From Chryseobacterium sp. S0630 (GTDB lineage: Bacteria > Bacteroidota > Bacteroidia > Flavobacteriales > Weeksellaceae): a stretch of DNA of 64,000 bases. This document shows, piece by piece, positions 54,670-62,785 of the stretch. The translations under genes and the position numbers were made by a program. The notes under the pieces were generated by a model. The model was not told where the DNA came from, ran no database searches, and saw only the letters and a list, made by a program, of their open reading frames with translations. Where the stretch lies: positions 1 through 64,000 of the forward strand of contig NZ_JAMZGF010000022.1 of assembly GCF_024158915.1 (NCBI RefSeq). Reading direction: 5' to 3'. Each line of letters starts with the position of its first letter. Position 1 is the first letter of the stretch.

Positions 54670-55629
54670 ATGAAAAAATTTCTGTTATCCATGATGGTAT
54701 TCGTGACGGTACTGTCATTTAATTCCTGCTCGGATTCAGGTGCCAATCAGGATCCTAATCTTGTTGCTAAAGAGTCTAACGAAATCGCAATGAAAGACTT
54801 CGGCAAAACTGTTCCGGTAGGGATAGAAAAAGAGGAAGGAAAATTTAAAGTTTCATTTATGGTTTCCGCACAACCTTATCAAATTAAGGATACCAAAGAA
54901 AATGCGGGATTTATCTCCATGATCAAAGAAGCTGTAGAAAATGAAACGCCTGTTCAGGTTTTCTTGAAGGCCAATTCTAATGAAATTGCAAAGGTTGAAA
55001 AAGCAACAGCTGATGACATCCGTTATTTCAAATCAGTATTTAACAAAGAAGAAAGAGGTGACAGCAAAAAAGCGGTAAGCGTTATTCCTAATCTTGCAAC
55101 ACTGAACAGCTTATTCACTCAGATCAAAAACCAGTCTTGTGGAACTTCTACTGCATCTTCACCATGTATCACATTCAGATATCCTGTGGATGGATGCTAT
55201 GCAAGAGCGCACAAAATGAGACAAATCCTTTTGAATGCAGGTTACGATTGTGAAAAGCAATTCGTATATGGTAACTTAAGAGCTTCTACAGGAACATGCT
55301 GTGTTTCATGGGTATATCACGTAGCCATTTTGGTAAGCTTCAAAAATGCTTCAGGAATTGTTGAAAAAAGAATCATTGACCCATCATTATTCTCCAGCGG
55401 ACCTGTAACTGACACTGCATGGAGAGCTGCATGTACCAATACAAGCTGTGGATCTGCTTCTGTATCTTCTTATGCCAATACAGCAGGAAACGTATACTAC
55501 AGAAGTCCATCAGGTTCTCTGTTATATGATAACAATTATGTCAATACCAACTGTGTATTAAACATATTCTCATCCCTTTCAGGATGTTCTCCTTCCCCTG
55601 CACCAAGTGTAGCGAGCTGTGGATTTTAA
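54670..55629 (+). CDS. Protein-glutaminase (protein-glutamine deamidase), secreted preproenzyme
   Basis: This 319-residue protein has a signal peptide (1-20, lipobox-like NSCS), a propeptide to about 134 and a mature enzyme from Ala135 (185 residues). It matches the known Chryseobacterium proteolyticum protein-glutaminase closely in the mature part by recall (EC 3.5.1.44), which deamidates Gln side chains in intact proteins. The catalytic Cys-His-Asp triad is intact: Cys176 (DGCYARAH), His217 (VYHVAI) and Asp237 (IIDPSL), corresponding to Cys42, His83 and Asp103 of the mature enzyme. Many further Cys pairs suggest disulfides. It has its own promoter, and a small lipoprotein gene follows. Confidence 0.93.
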   Translation: MKKFLLSMMVFVTVLSFNSCSDSGANQDPNLVAKESNEIAMKDFGKTVPVGIEKEEGKFKVSFMVSAQPYQIKDTKENAGFISMIKEAVENETPVQVFLKANSNEIAKVEKATADDIRYFKSVFNKEERGDSKKAVSVIPNLATLNSLFTQIKNQSCGTSTASSPCITFRYPVDGCYARAHKMRQILLNAGYDCEKQFVYGNLRASTGTCCVSWVYHVAILVSFKNASGIVEKRIIDPSLFSSGPVTDTAWRAACTNTSCGSASVSSYANTAGNVYYRSPSGSLLYDNNYVNTNCVLNIFSSLSGCSPSPAPSVASCGF

Positions 55630-55642
55630 CTAATTTATATAG

Positions 55643-55682
55643 AGCTCCTGCCCATATTTTGATATATTGCAGGAGCTTTTTT
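55643..55682 (+). terminator. Terminator after the protein-glutaminase gene
   Basis: An agctcctgc stem pairs with gcaggagct and is followed by six T. It also shows that the next gene must start after it, at 55700. Confidence 0.85.
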
Positions 55683-55699
55683 ACTTAATCTCTTTTATT

Positions 55700-56011
55700 A
55701 TGAAAGCCTGGTCCTATTTACTATTACTATTTATTATGATTACATCCTGTTCCGGTAACTCCAGTTCACAGAACTTGACATGGTACAATAATGCCACTAT
55801 TTCCAACATCATGGAAGATCCTGATAAACCGAATGAAGTGGTGCGTGTCGCTATTGGAATCAGTGCACAGGTTTTTTATCTTTCAAAAAAATCTCCGGAA
55901 TACAAAAGCCTTATGGAAAAAGCAACCCAAAGCTTTAAAAAAGGTAAGACCTATAATATCGGTATTGAAAATAAAACCAATATCATCAAAGAAATCAAAG
56001 AGGTCAAATAA
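55700..56011 (+). CDS. Small lipoprotein next to protein-glutaminase
   Basis: This 103-residue protein starts at the ATG at 55700; an ORF from 55667 would include the terminator. A lipoprotein signal (LLLLFIMITSCSG) is followed by a compact domain, with VVRVAIGISAQVFYLSKKS, and a Lys-rich tail. It has no recognised family. It lies 70 bases after the protein-glutaminase stop but past a terminator, so it would need read-through or its own promoter. A role as partner or inhibitor of the glutaminase is speculation. Confidence 0.65.
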   Translation: MKAWSYLLLLFIMITSCSGNSSSQNLTWYNNATISNIMEDPDKPNEVVRVAIGISAQVFYLSKKSPEYKSLMEKATQSFKKGKTYNIGIENKTNIIKEIKEVK

Positions 56012-56017
56012 TCCGGA

Positions 56018-56770
56018 TTATCTGATCACAGAAATTCCGGCATCCACTTTTATCTCAGCTCCATGAATGTATGAAGCTTCTTCTGAAGCCAGAAACAGAA
56101 CTACATTGGCTATTTCTGACGGTTCGCCCTGCCTTTTAAAAGGGATTGTCGGAATAATATCATCAATAGCACTTTCAATCTGCTCTCCCGTTAATCCTGT
56201 ATTATTAAAAATATTGGTTTTAATATGTCCGGGACTTACTCCATTCACACGGATTCCACGTTCTGTAAGTTCTACGGCAAAAGTTTTGATGAATGACTGC
56301 ACCGCAGATTTTGCCGCAGAATACACCGAAAAATTGGGCATCGCAATCTCTGTCGCCACGGAAGTATTGAAAATAACAGAACTTCCGCTTTTCATCAATG
56401 GTAATATCTGCTGTACAGTAAAAAACGGTCCTTTTACCAGCATATCAAAGAGTTCATCAAACTGATTTTCATCTACATATTCCACGGGAGCAAATCTTCC
56501 GTATCCCGCATTGGCAAAGATCAGATCAATATGTTCTGTATATTTTCTGACTTCCTGCTGAAGATTCATCAGATCTTTTATATTTCCTGCATTGGATACA
56601 ATCCCGAAGGCATTTTCACCAAGTGTTTCCAAAGCATTATTCACTGTTTCTTCACTTCTGCCCGTAATAATGACTCTTCCTCCTTCTTCAATAAATTTCT
56701 GAGCCGTTGCCAAGCCCATTCCATTGGTTCCTCCTGTAATTAAGGCGGTTTTGTTTTTAAATCTCTGCAT
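56018..56770 (-). CDS. Short-chain dehydrogenase/reductase
   Basis: This 250-residue classical SDR has TGGTNGMGLATAQKF (NADP-binding), NAGYGRF, the active-site Ser and YSAAKSA (Tyr-x-x-x-Lys), then a VSPGHIKTNIF loop. The substrate is unknown. It converges with the small lipoprotein gene, seven bases apart. No terminator is visible between them. Confidence 0.88.
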   Translation of the reverse strand: MQRFKNKTALITGGTNGMGLATAQKFIEEGGRVIITGRSEETVNNALETLGENAFGIVSNAGNIKDLMNLQQEVRKYTEHIDLIFANAGYGRFAPVEYVDENQFDELFDMLVKGPFFTVQQILPLMKSGSSVIFNTSVATEIAMPNFSVYSAAKSAVQSFIKTFAVELTERGIRVNGVSPGHIKTNIFNNTGLTGEQIESAIDDIIPTIPFKRQGEPSEIANVVLFLASEEASYIHGAEIKVDAGISVIR

Positions 56771-56933
56771 TGTTTTTAGTTTAAAATTCTATGGCAAAGA
56801 TTGGAATTCAAAGGCTTTGAAAAAATCCGAATCATGCTGAAATGATTAAAACCGAAACTAAAAATTTCTCATTAACCTCTTCATTATTTTACCTTTTTAA
56901 AGTTTATCAATAATTGCCATCAATAAAATCTTT

Positions 56934-56963
56934 CAAAATTAAATTGCACACAATTAAATTGAA
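56934..56963. promoter_or_regulatory. OhrR operator overlapping the nitroreductase-ohrR-ohr promoter
   Basis: Two direct AATTAAATTG blocks, 16 bases apart, reproduce the known OhrR box of Bacillus (aattaaattg repeated with an acaa centre). The site spans the -33 element: TTG at 56944-56946, then 19 bases, then the -7 box TACATTTG (56966-56973). Binding would block RNA polymerase. Confidence 0.75.
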
Positions 56964-56965
56964 TG

Positions 56966-56973
56966 TACATTTG
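56966..56973 (+). promoter_or_regulatory. -7 box of the nitroreductase operon
   Basis: TACATTTG is an exact TAnnTTTG match, 75 bases before the ATG at 57048. The -33 TTG is 19 bases upstream inside the OhrR operator. Confidence 0.7.
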
Positions 56974-57047
56974 TACTGTTAATTTACTTCAACATTCAAA
57001 TAGAAGTGATAAAACACAAAGTAGTTTAATTTAAAAACAAAATAAAA

Positions 57048-57680
57048 ATGTCATTAATAGAAAATCTAAACTGGAGACACGCTGTAAAAGCTTATGATCC
57101 TACCAAAAAAGTTTCACAGGAAGACCTTAATACTATTTTAGAATCAGCAAGACTGGCTCCTACTTCATCTGGACTACAACCGTTCAGAATTATTGTAGTA
57201 GAAAATCAGGAACTGAAAGAGAAAATGGTAGCAGGTGCTTTAAACCCTGAAGTAATGAGAGATTCTTCTCACGTTTTGGTCTTTGCAGCATGGGACAGTT
57301 ATTCTAATGAAAAAATTGACAAAGTTTACGATTATCACACCGATGTAAGAGACCTTCCGAGAGGACGTTTCGGCAGCTATACGGACACCATCAAAAAAAT
57401 GTACGGAGCACAGACTCCTGAAGAGCATTTTGCCCACACTGCCCGTCAGACTTATATTGCCTTAGGAATTGCTCTTGCACAGGCTGCAGAACTTAAAATC
57501 GACAGTACTCCTGCAGAAGGTTTCAACAATGCTGTGGTGGATGAAGTACTGGGATTGAAAGAACTGGGATTAAAAAGTGTGACTCTTTTATATCTTGGAT
57601 ACCGTGACGAAGCTAATGACTGGCTTTCTTCTATGAAAAAAGTCAGAATTCCAATGGATGAATTTATCATAAAAAAGTAA
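57048..57680 (+). CDS. NAD(P)H-dependent nitroreductase-family flavoprotein
   Basis: This 210-residue protein has an FMN-binding nitroreductase fold with SARLAPTSSGLQPFRIIVV near the N-terminus and ARQTYIALGIALAQAAEL. It resembles NfsB/YdgI-type oxidoreductases and could reduce quinones or electrophiles. It is the first gene in the OhrR-controlled unit, so it may help detoxify peroxide-derived products (inference). Confidence 0.85.
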   Translation: MSLIENLNWRHAVKAYDPTKKVSQEDLNTILESARLAPTSSGLQPFRIIVVENQELKEKMVAGALNPEVMRDSSHVLVFAAWDSYSNEKIDKVYDYHTDVRDLPRGRFGSYTDTIKKMYGAQTPEEHFAHTARQTYIALGIALAQAAELKIDSTPAEGFNNAVVDEVLGLKELGLKSVTLLYLGYRDEANDWLSSMKKVRIPMDEFIIKK

Positions 57681-57712
57681 TACCTTCATCGAATCTTTCG
57701 TACTCAAAAATT

Positions 57713-58147
57713 ATGGAAAATCCGAATACACCCAAACTAGAAAACCAGATTTGCTTCCCATTATATGTAATTGCCAAAGAGATTACAGGGCTTTACCGTC
57801 CTTTTCTTGATGAGCTGGGTATTACGTATCCGCAGTACCTTGTGATGATGATATTATGGGATGGTGACGGACTTACGGTAACTCATATCGGAGAGAAACT
57901 GTTTCTGGATAGTGGTACCTTAACCCCTCTTCTTAAAAGACTGGAGTCTAAAGGATTTATCATCAGAAAAAGAAAAAAAGAGGACGAAAGAGTGGTTGAA
58001 GTATTTTTAGATGAAGCTGGAAAACAGCTTCAGCAGAAGGCTTGTGAAATTCCGGGAAAAATCCAGGAAAAACTGGGAATACAACCGGAAGAGCTGCTGC
58101 ACCTTAAAGACACAGTCTTAAAAATATTAAACAAAATAGAAAAATAA
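57713..58147 (+). CDS. ohrR: OhrR, organic-peroxide-sensing MarR-family repressor
   Basis: The protein has 144 residues. The winged helix reads GEKLFLDSGTLTPLLKRLESKGFI, almost the Bacillus OhrR sequence, and Cys14 in ENQICFPLY is the conserved sensing Cys whose oxidation releases DNA. The first part of OhrR (LGITYPQYLV) also matches. The gene is 32 bases after the nitroreductase and directly before ohr (no gap). A matching operator lies upstream of the operon, giving autoregulation. Confidence 0.93.
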   Translation: MENPNTPKLENQICFPLYVIAKEITGLYRPFLDELGITYPQYLVMMILWDGDGLTVTHIGEKLFLDSGTLTPLLKRLESKGFIIRKRKKEDERVVEVFLDEAGKQLQQKACEIPGKIQEKLGIQPEELLHLKDTVLKILNKIEK

Positions 58148-58573
58148 ATGAAAACGTTATATACCACTCAGGTTACTGCAAAAGGAGGCAGAAACGGACA
58201 TGTGAAAAGCGAAAACGGAGTGTTGGAACTTGATGTAAGATTGCCGAAAGGTTTAGGAGGAGCCAATGATGATTTTGCTAACCCGGAAATGTTTTTTGCA
58301 GCAGGATATTCTGCATGTTTCGACAGCGCTCTGAACAGAGTGATCAGTCTTTCTAAAGTAAAAACCGGAGAAACTACAGTAACCGCTCAGGTAAGCATAG
58401 GCCAACTTGAGAATGGCGGTTTCGGACTGGCAGCAGAACTGGATGTGAACATCCCTGGAGTTTCTATTGAAGAAGCACAAGCTTTGACAGAAAAGGCACA
58501 CCAGATTTGTCCTTATTCTAATGCTACCAGAAATAATATGGAGGTGAAACTTTCAGTAACCAACAACGATTAA
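58148..58573 (+). CDS. ohr: Organic hydroperoxide resistance protein (Ohr)
   Basis: This 141-residue OsmC-fold peroxidase has a reactive Cys57 (AAGYSACFDSAL) and a resolving Cys121 (HQICPYSNATRNN), the hallmark pair of Ohr. It reduces organic hydroperoxides with lipoyl-dependent reductants. It starts one base after the ohrR stop. Confidence 0.94.
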   Translation: MKTLYTTQVTAKGGRNGHVKSENGVLELDVRLPKGLGGANDDFANPEMFFAAGYSACFDSALNRVISLSKVKTGETTVTAQVSIGQLENGGFGLAAELDVNIPGVSIEEAQALTEKAHQICPYSNATRNNMEVKLSVTNND

Positions 58574-58601
58574 TCCAATTTTTTTAAGCATAGTTATAAC
58601 G

Positions 58602-58636
58602 AAAGGAGCTGTTTCCATGGAAACAGCTCCTTTTTA
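58602..58636 (+). terminator. Terminator of the ohr operon
   Basis: A perfect 15-bp stem (58602-58616 with 58619-58633) with a very short loop is followed by T-rich sequence. Confidence 0.85.
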
Positions 58637-58754
58637 TTTTTTTTTATTTTCCCGCAGATTTCGCTGATGGCGCAGATGATTGAGAATATTTTTATATGCT
58701 TATAATGGTTAAGAATTTTATTCATAATTCATCATTATTGAATATTTTTACATA

Positions 58755-59189
58755 ATGGAAATCATTATAGATATTGTTTGCCAGGTGTATGCAGGGCAAA
58801 AATCAAGAAAGACGATTGATCTGGTTTTGAATACGTTCATTCCCGGATATGAAAAATTAAATCTCAATTATACTTACCCAAGGCACAACAGAGATTATAT
58901 TTTTAAAACAGAGGACGAAATGATTGGTTATTTCATCGAAAACCCTGCCCTTGACCAAACTTTTTACTGGAATAAATACCATGATAATCCGGAAAGAATA
59001 ATGGTGGGCGCCAACATTACAGATGATGACAGGCTTATCATGAGCCTAACAATGGATACAACTGAAGAGAAAAGGGATATGTATTTCGATCAGCTTAAAA
59101 AACTTTTACAATCTGATATAGGAATAGTTACTTATGTAGATCCTGCAGCTTATGAAGACGGAGAAGATTTTATTATAAAATATGGATAG
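58755..59189 (+). CDS. Uncharacterised protein
   Basis: This 144-residue cytosolic, acidic protein has the sequence blocks LNTFIPGYEKLNLNYTYP, GANITDDDRLIMSLTMD and VTYVDPAAYEDGEDFIIKYG. Its compact acidic alpha/beta build resembles small immunity-like proteins, but I do not recognise the family. It is not coupled to a neighbour. The 3' end converges with the deformylase-like gene. Confidence 0.6.
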   Translation: MEIIIDIVCQVYAGQKSRKTIDLVLNTFIPGYEKLNLNYTYPRHNRDYIFKTEDEMIGYFIENPALDQTFYWNKYHDNPERIMVGANITDDDRLIMSLTMDTTEEKRDMYFDQLKKLLQSDIGIVTYVDPAAYEDGEDFIIKYG

Positions 59190-59226
59190 AAAACAGAAAC
59201 CTACTCAATCTATTCATCATTCATCA

Positions 59227-59862
59227 TCACCTCCTGTCTTTATTTACATCACTTTTCTGATAGGCATCTACCTTTTTATAAGAATCGTTTTTTTCTTTTT
59301 CTTTTTTATCGGAAATCAGGATTCCGAAAAGATGATCTATTTCATGTTGAAAAATCACCGCAGTAAAACCTTCTACAATTTCTGAATATTTCTGCCCTTT
59401 CAAATCCACATATTCCAGTTGGATAACTTTGCTTCTGTAGAACTGATCTCTGAAATCAGGAATAGACAAATCGCCCTCAGGACCGAGGTTCTGAAGATCA
59501 GATCGCCAAACAATTACCGGATTAATAAAATATTCCAATGGTGTTCCTTCTTTATCAAAACGCTGTACCCAGATGATCTTTCTGTTGATTCCCACTTGAG
59601 GAGCCGCAATGCCTACTCCACCATCTGTTGACAGAAGAGATTCTTTCATTCTTTTTACCAGAACAGCTGTATTCGGGTCAAGCGGATCTGCTTCTGAAGA
59701 AGTGTTCAGCAATGTTTGATGCTGATTATTATCCGTCGTCTGATAAATTGGTAACGCCTTATTTACGTCTCCCTGATTGATGATTGAAAGTTCATTGGAA
59801 GTCAGTTTTTGTGCATTGAACAGTCCGATAAAAAAGATCAGCAGAATGGGTAATTTCTTCAT
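59227..59862 (-). CDS. Exported peptide-deformylase-like protein without the metal-ligand Cys
   Basis: The protein has 211 residues. A signal peptide (1-17, ending FNAQ) precedes a deformylase fold with motif 1 GVGIAAPQ (82-89) and motif 3 HEIDH (173-177). Motif 2, normally EGCLS, reads EGDLS (129-133), so the metal-binding Cys is Asp131. Export and this change argue against cytosolic N-terminal deformylation. It has a Lys/Asp-rich tail. It could be a repurposed metallohydrolase, or retain activity with Asp as ligand; the sequence cannot decide. Confidence 0.8.
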   Translation of the reverse strand: MKKLPILLIFFIGLFNAQKLTSNELSIINQGDVNKALPIYQTTDNNQHQTLLNTSSEADPLDPNTAVLVKRMKESLLSTDGGVGIAAPQVGINRKIIWVQRFDKEGTPLEYFINPVIVWRSDLQNLGPEGDLSIPDFRDQFYRSKVIQLEYVDLKGQKYSEIVEGFTAVIFQHEIDHLFGILISDKKEKEKNDSYKKVDAYQKSDVNKDRR

Positions 59863-59931
59863 ATTTTTTGAATGTAATACAAAGGTAAATATTGTGGAGT
59901 GAAAATAATTTATTTACCGATGAATTTTAAG

Positions 59932-59996
59932 TTTTGGCTAAAGCCAATGGAATTTTGATATAAAAAAATGAACGGGCTAAAGCCCGTTCCTATTGA
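59932..59996. repeat. Double-hairpin repeat 'ggctaaagcc' (copy 2)
   Basis: ggctaaagcc (59936-59945) and acgggctaaagcccgt (59974-59989) followed by 'cctattga' repeat the pattern of the copy at 6338-6416. Confidence 0.6.
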
Positions 59997-60015
59997 AATG
60001 TAAGTAATTGATTTT

Positions 60016-60095
60016 TGTCATTCTGAAAGGAATGCAATGTAGTGAAGAATCTTATAATTAATTAACAGTGAGATTCTTCCTTCGTCAGAATGACA
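60016..60095. repeat. Palindromic repeat element ('tgtcattctga' arms)
   Basis: 11-bp inverted arms, tgtcattctga (60016-60026) and tcagaatgaca (60085-60095), with inner paired gaagaatct/agattcttc. It resembles the 54015 and 54254 elements in arm composition and lies before chaN's 3' end. Confidence 0.65.
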
Positions 60096-60108
60096 CTTTT
60101 GTAAAAAA

Positions 60109-60981
60109 TTAGAAAGTCTTCGTCATATCTCCCGGAATAATCAGATTGAAGTCTGTCGGGATATAATCTTTGGCTGGTACTTTCAATTCAGGATCATCCG
60201 ATTCAAAAACGGAGATTACTGCCATTTTCAAATTAGGGTTTTTCTGTTTGATGTACCAATAGATTCCTCCAAATTCTTTGCTGTGATAATTTCCGTTGTA
60301 GTGGATGAAGGTTTTTCCCGCCTGGTAATTTTTCAGGATAGATTCAGCCATTGTAGCATCTTTTGTAGCCTGAGCTGAAATGAAATTCATCACTTTGGTT
60401 CCTTCTGCATGATCTCCCATCATCTTTTTCATTTCCGGATATCCAGGAGTGTCTAAAGTCACTTTGATAGGCAGCTGGGCAATATAGGTTTTCTCTTTTT
60501 CACTTAATTTATTTAAGGATTCTAGACCTTCTTTTGCGGTTTGAGAGGCATACCTTCTTGGGATATTGGTAGCAACAAAATTCAGCTTTTTATCTTTCGC
60601 AAAATCCACCAAAGGCTTGTAATCAGTTGCATAATTGTTCCATAAACGGGCAGAATCTTTCAACGTTTTAGCATCAAACTTTCCGTTTAAATATTGATCC
60701 AGCTGCGCCTGATTGTCTCTTTCAAACATTTCTGCTCCTAGGATCAGCTGTCCGTTCTTCTTTGCAAACAACGCTTCTGTAATTTTAAGCTGAAGCCAGT
60801 GATTGATAGAACTGTTATGATTTTCACCAAAAAAGACCACATCATAATCTGCCAATTCTTTTACCAGCTTTTCCGTCTTTACTTCTTTTCCTTTTTTATC
60901 ATAAAATTGATACGCTTTTAAGTCCTGTGCTTTTAATGAACAGAAACCGGCAAAAAGTATCGCTATGAAAATATTCTTCAT
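60109..60981 (-). CDS. ChaN-family iron-regulated protein
   Basis: This 290-residue exported protein has a signal peptide (1-18) and the ChaN motif FFGENHNSSINHWLQLKI (about 51-68), plus LGAEMFERDNQAQLDQYL. ChaN proteins bind heme and are linked to heme uptake, which fits the adjacent heme operon. A 119-base gap with a terminator separates it from hemS, so it is a separate unit. Confidence 0.85.
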   Translation of the reverse strand: MKNIFIAILFAGFCSLKAQDLKAYQFYDKKGKEVKTEKLVKELADYDVVFFGENHNSSINHWLQLKITEALFAKKNGQLILGAEMFERDNQAQLDQYLNGKFDAKTLKDSARLWNNYATDYKPLVDFAKDKKLNFVATNIPRRYASQTAKEGLESLNKLSEKEKTYIAQLPIKVTLDTPGYPEMKKMMGDHAEGTKVMNFISAQATKDATMAESILKNYQAGKTFIHYNGNYHSKEFGGIYWYIKQKNPNLKMAVISVFESDDPELKVPAKDYIPTDFNLIIPGDMTKTF

Positions 60982-61042
60982 TATATTTTATATTTAATCC
61001 CAAATTACACAAATATTCTGGTAGCTGCAGATCACTTGTCAT

Positions 61043-61079
61043 AAAAAAGACCGCTTTGAATTTTACAAACAAAACGGTC
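61043..61079 (-). terminator. Terminator of the heme operon
   Basis: On the minus strand a near 10-bp stem (61049-61058 with 61070-61079) is followed by six T. It lies 21 bases after the hemS stop. Confidence 0.75.
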
Positions 61080-61099
61080 CCATTCAAATCATCTAATTA

Positions 61100-62128
61100 T
61101 TATTTCTCTAATGCGGCTACAAGGTCCTTCCACTCCTGAAGCTCAGGAATTCCAGGTTTTCTTTTTCCGAAGAACTGAACGATGAAGTCTCCTTCATTGT
61201 TGAATACTTCGATAGCCGTTACTTCTCCGTCTTCAGTTGGTTTTTTCACGATCCATGCTTCAGCAATTTTCGTTACATCAAGGTGTAAGTTGAAATCAGG
61301 ATCCATCACATTGAACCATTGTTGGTGCCAAAGTGTTTTCTTCACATTTCCTGTATGGATCTGAATGATTCCTCTGTTTCCAACAAAAACCATGATCGGT
61401 GTATTTTTTTCAGAAGCATCTTCAAGAATGTTAACTACTTTAGCGTTATCAATTTTCTTTGCAAATCCTTCCGGAGCCAATCTTAATGCCTGCGTTCTGC
61501 TTACTCCATATTTTCTGGTCATCATGAAGAAATCATGAGTATCTTTCAATTCTGTCCATGCTTTTTTGAAACCTTCCACATCAATGTCTGAATCAGCTTT
61601 TTCAGCCTGTTTTGGAGCTACTGCTTCAAAAACAAGTACTTGATTCTGATCTTCTGCTTTGAATTTCTCTACGATAGCATCGAAAGCAGCCTCATTACTG
61701 TCTTTTGTCAGATAAATCTTGTGAAGTGCCAGACCATCTTTTCCAAAAAACTGAAGGCTTTTCTTCTCTCCTTCCAATACTGCAAAAGCAAATTTCCAGT
61801 GGTTAAGGAAAATTCTAAGATCGATATCTTCACCCACAAAAAGCTGTGCATGAGGACTGCTGAAATCTCCGTTCAGGTAAGTTCCTTTTCTTTCATGAAC
61901 ACATTCATCATTACGGGTAAGAGCCATAACCTTTCCTAATTGCTCAGCTTCCGTAAGGATTCCCTGGAAATCCGGGTTCAGGACAGTAACGCCTTCTCCA
62001 ATGCTTGTTGCCAATAATTCTGCCTCACTTACTTCTAACTGTGCTGCTGCATTTCTTATTCTAATATGTGGATTTTCTGCTTTCAGAGCTTCCCATTTTT
62101 CCTTTAAATCATTAACTAATGTGCTCAT
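61100..62128 (-). CDS. hemS: Hemin-degrading factor (HemS/HmuS)
   Basis: This 342-residue cytoplasmic protein has two HemS repeats, each with an RNAAAQLEVSEAELLA / RKYGVSRTQALRLA helical segment. It binds heme delivered by HmuUV, and in other bacteria it releases iron or passes heme to an oxygenase. It is the last gene of the unit hmuU-hmuV-methyltransferase-hemS. Confidence 0.92.
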   Translation of the reverse strand: MSTLVNDLKEKWEALKAENPHIRIRNAAAQLEVSEAELLATSIGEGVTVLNPDFQGILTEAEQLGKVMALTRNDECVHERKGTYLNGDFSSPHAQLFVGEDIDLRIFLNHWKFAFAVLEGEKKSLQFFGKDGLALHKIYLTKDSNEAAFDAIVEKFKAEDQNQVLVFEAVAPKQAEKADSDIDVEGFKKAWTELKDTHDFFMMTRKYGVSRTQALRLAPEGFAKKIDNAKVVNILEDASEKNTPIMVFVGNRGIIQIHTGNVKKTLWHQQWFNVMDPDFNLHLDVTKIAEAWIVKKPTEDGEVTAIEVFNNEGDFIVQFFGKRKPGIPELQEWKDLVAALEK

Positions 62129-62132
62129 TACT

Positions 62133-62783
62133 TTACTTTTTTATGGTTAAAATTGTATAAATTCTTCGTATTGTTTCGTTTCCTGTTTTACTTTTTATTT
62201 CTTCTTCTCTTTCAGAAGTTTTCATTCTTTTAAATTGGCTTTTGGAGACCAGCTCTTCCATTTCACTGTTGCTGTACAAGGTGAAATCATATTCCGTAAA
62301 CGGTAGTTTTTCCATGAACTCTCTTTGTCCGAATGTAAGAACGAAAGTTCCGTCATCTTTTAAAACTCTGTAGATCTCATTTAGAAATTCTACCGGATTT
62401 TCCCAGAAATAGACCGTGTTTACGGTGAATATTTTATCAAAAGATCGATCCCGAAAAGGAAGTCTTTTGCCTTCATACAAAACAAAATCTGCTTCGCTTT
62501 CAAATTCTTTATTGAGCCTTTTAGCTTCATTGTGCATGGTCTCAGAAATATCAATTCCTGTATATCTGAGGTTTTTAGCAAGACTCATTAAGCTTTTCAG
62601 ATGGGCAGCGTTTCCGTGTCCTATTTCAAGAATCTGTTGCTCATCTTCTATCACAAGTGTTTTGATGCTTTCTAACGTCATGCTGATGTTGGTAGCATTC
62701 ATCATTTCACCAATCTCGATCCCTTTTTCTCCCTGAGGATTGGCAAGATTCTGTGCGAGGATTTTGAGTTCGTCTTTTTCCAT
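62133..62783 (-). CDS. Class I SAM-dependent methyltransferase in the heme operon
   Basis: This 216-residue protein has motif I ILEIGHGNAAHLKSL and a DGTFVLTFGQ strand, a UbiE/Coq5-like methyltransferase. It lies two bases from hmuV and four from hemS. A heme-utilising role is possible (radical-SAM/methyl-transfer heme degradation is known elsewhere), but the substrate is unknown. Confidence 0.8.
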   Translation of the reverse strand: MEKDELKILAQNLANPQGEKGIEIGEMMNATNISMTLESIKTLVIEDEQQILEIGHGNAAHLKSLMSLAKNLRYTGIDISETMHNEAKRLNKEFESEADFVLYEGKRLPFRDRSFDKIFTVNTVYFWENPVEFLNEIYRVLKDDGTFVLTFGQREFMEKLPFTEYDFTLYSNSEMEELVSKSQFKRMKTSEREEEIKSKTGNETIRRIYTILTIKK

Positions 62784-62785
62784 GG

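Noticed and set aside
56018..56770. Plus-strand ORFs opposite the SDR gene (56067-56465, 56531-56743)
   Set aside because: They are antisense shadows; the minus-strand frame has intact SDR motifs.
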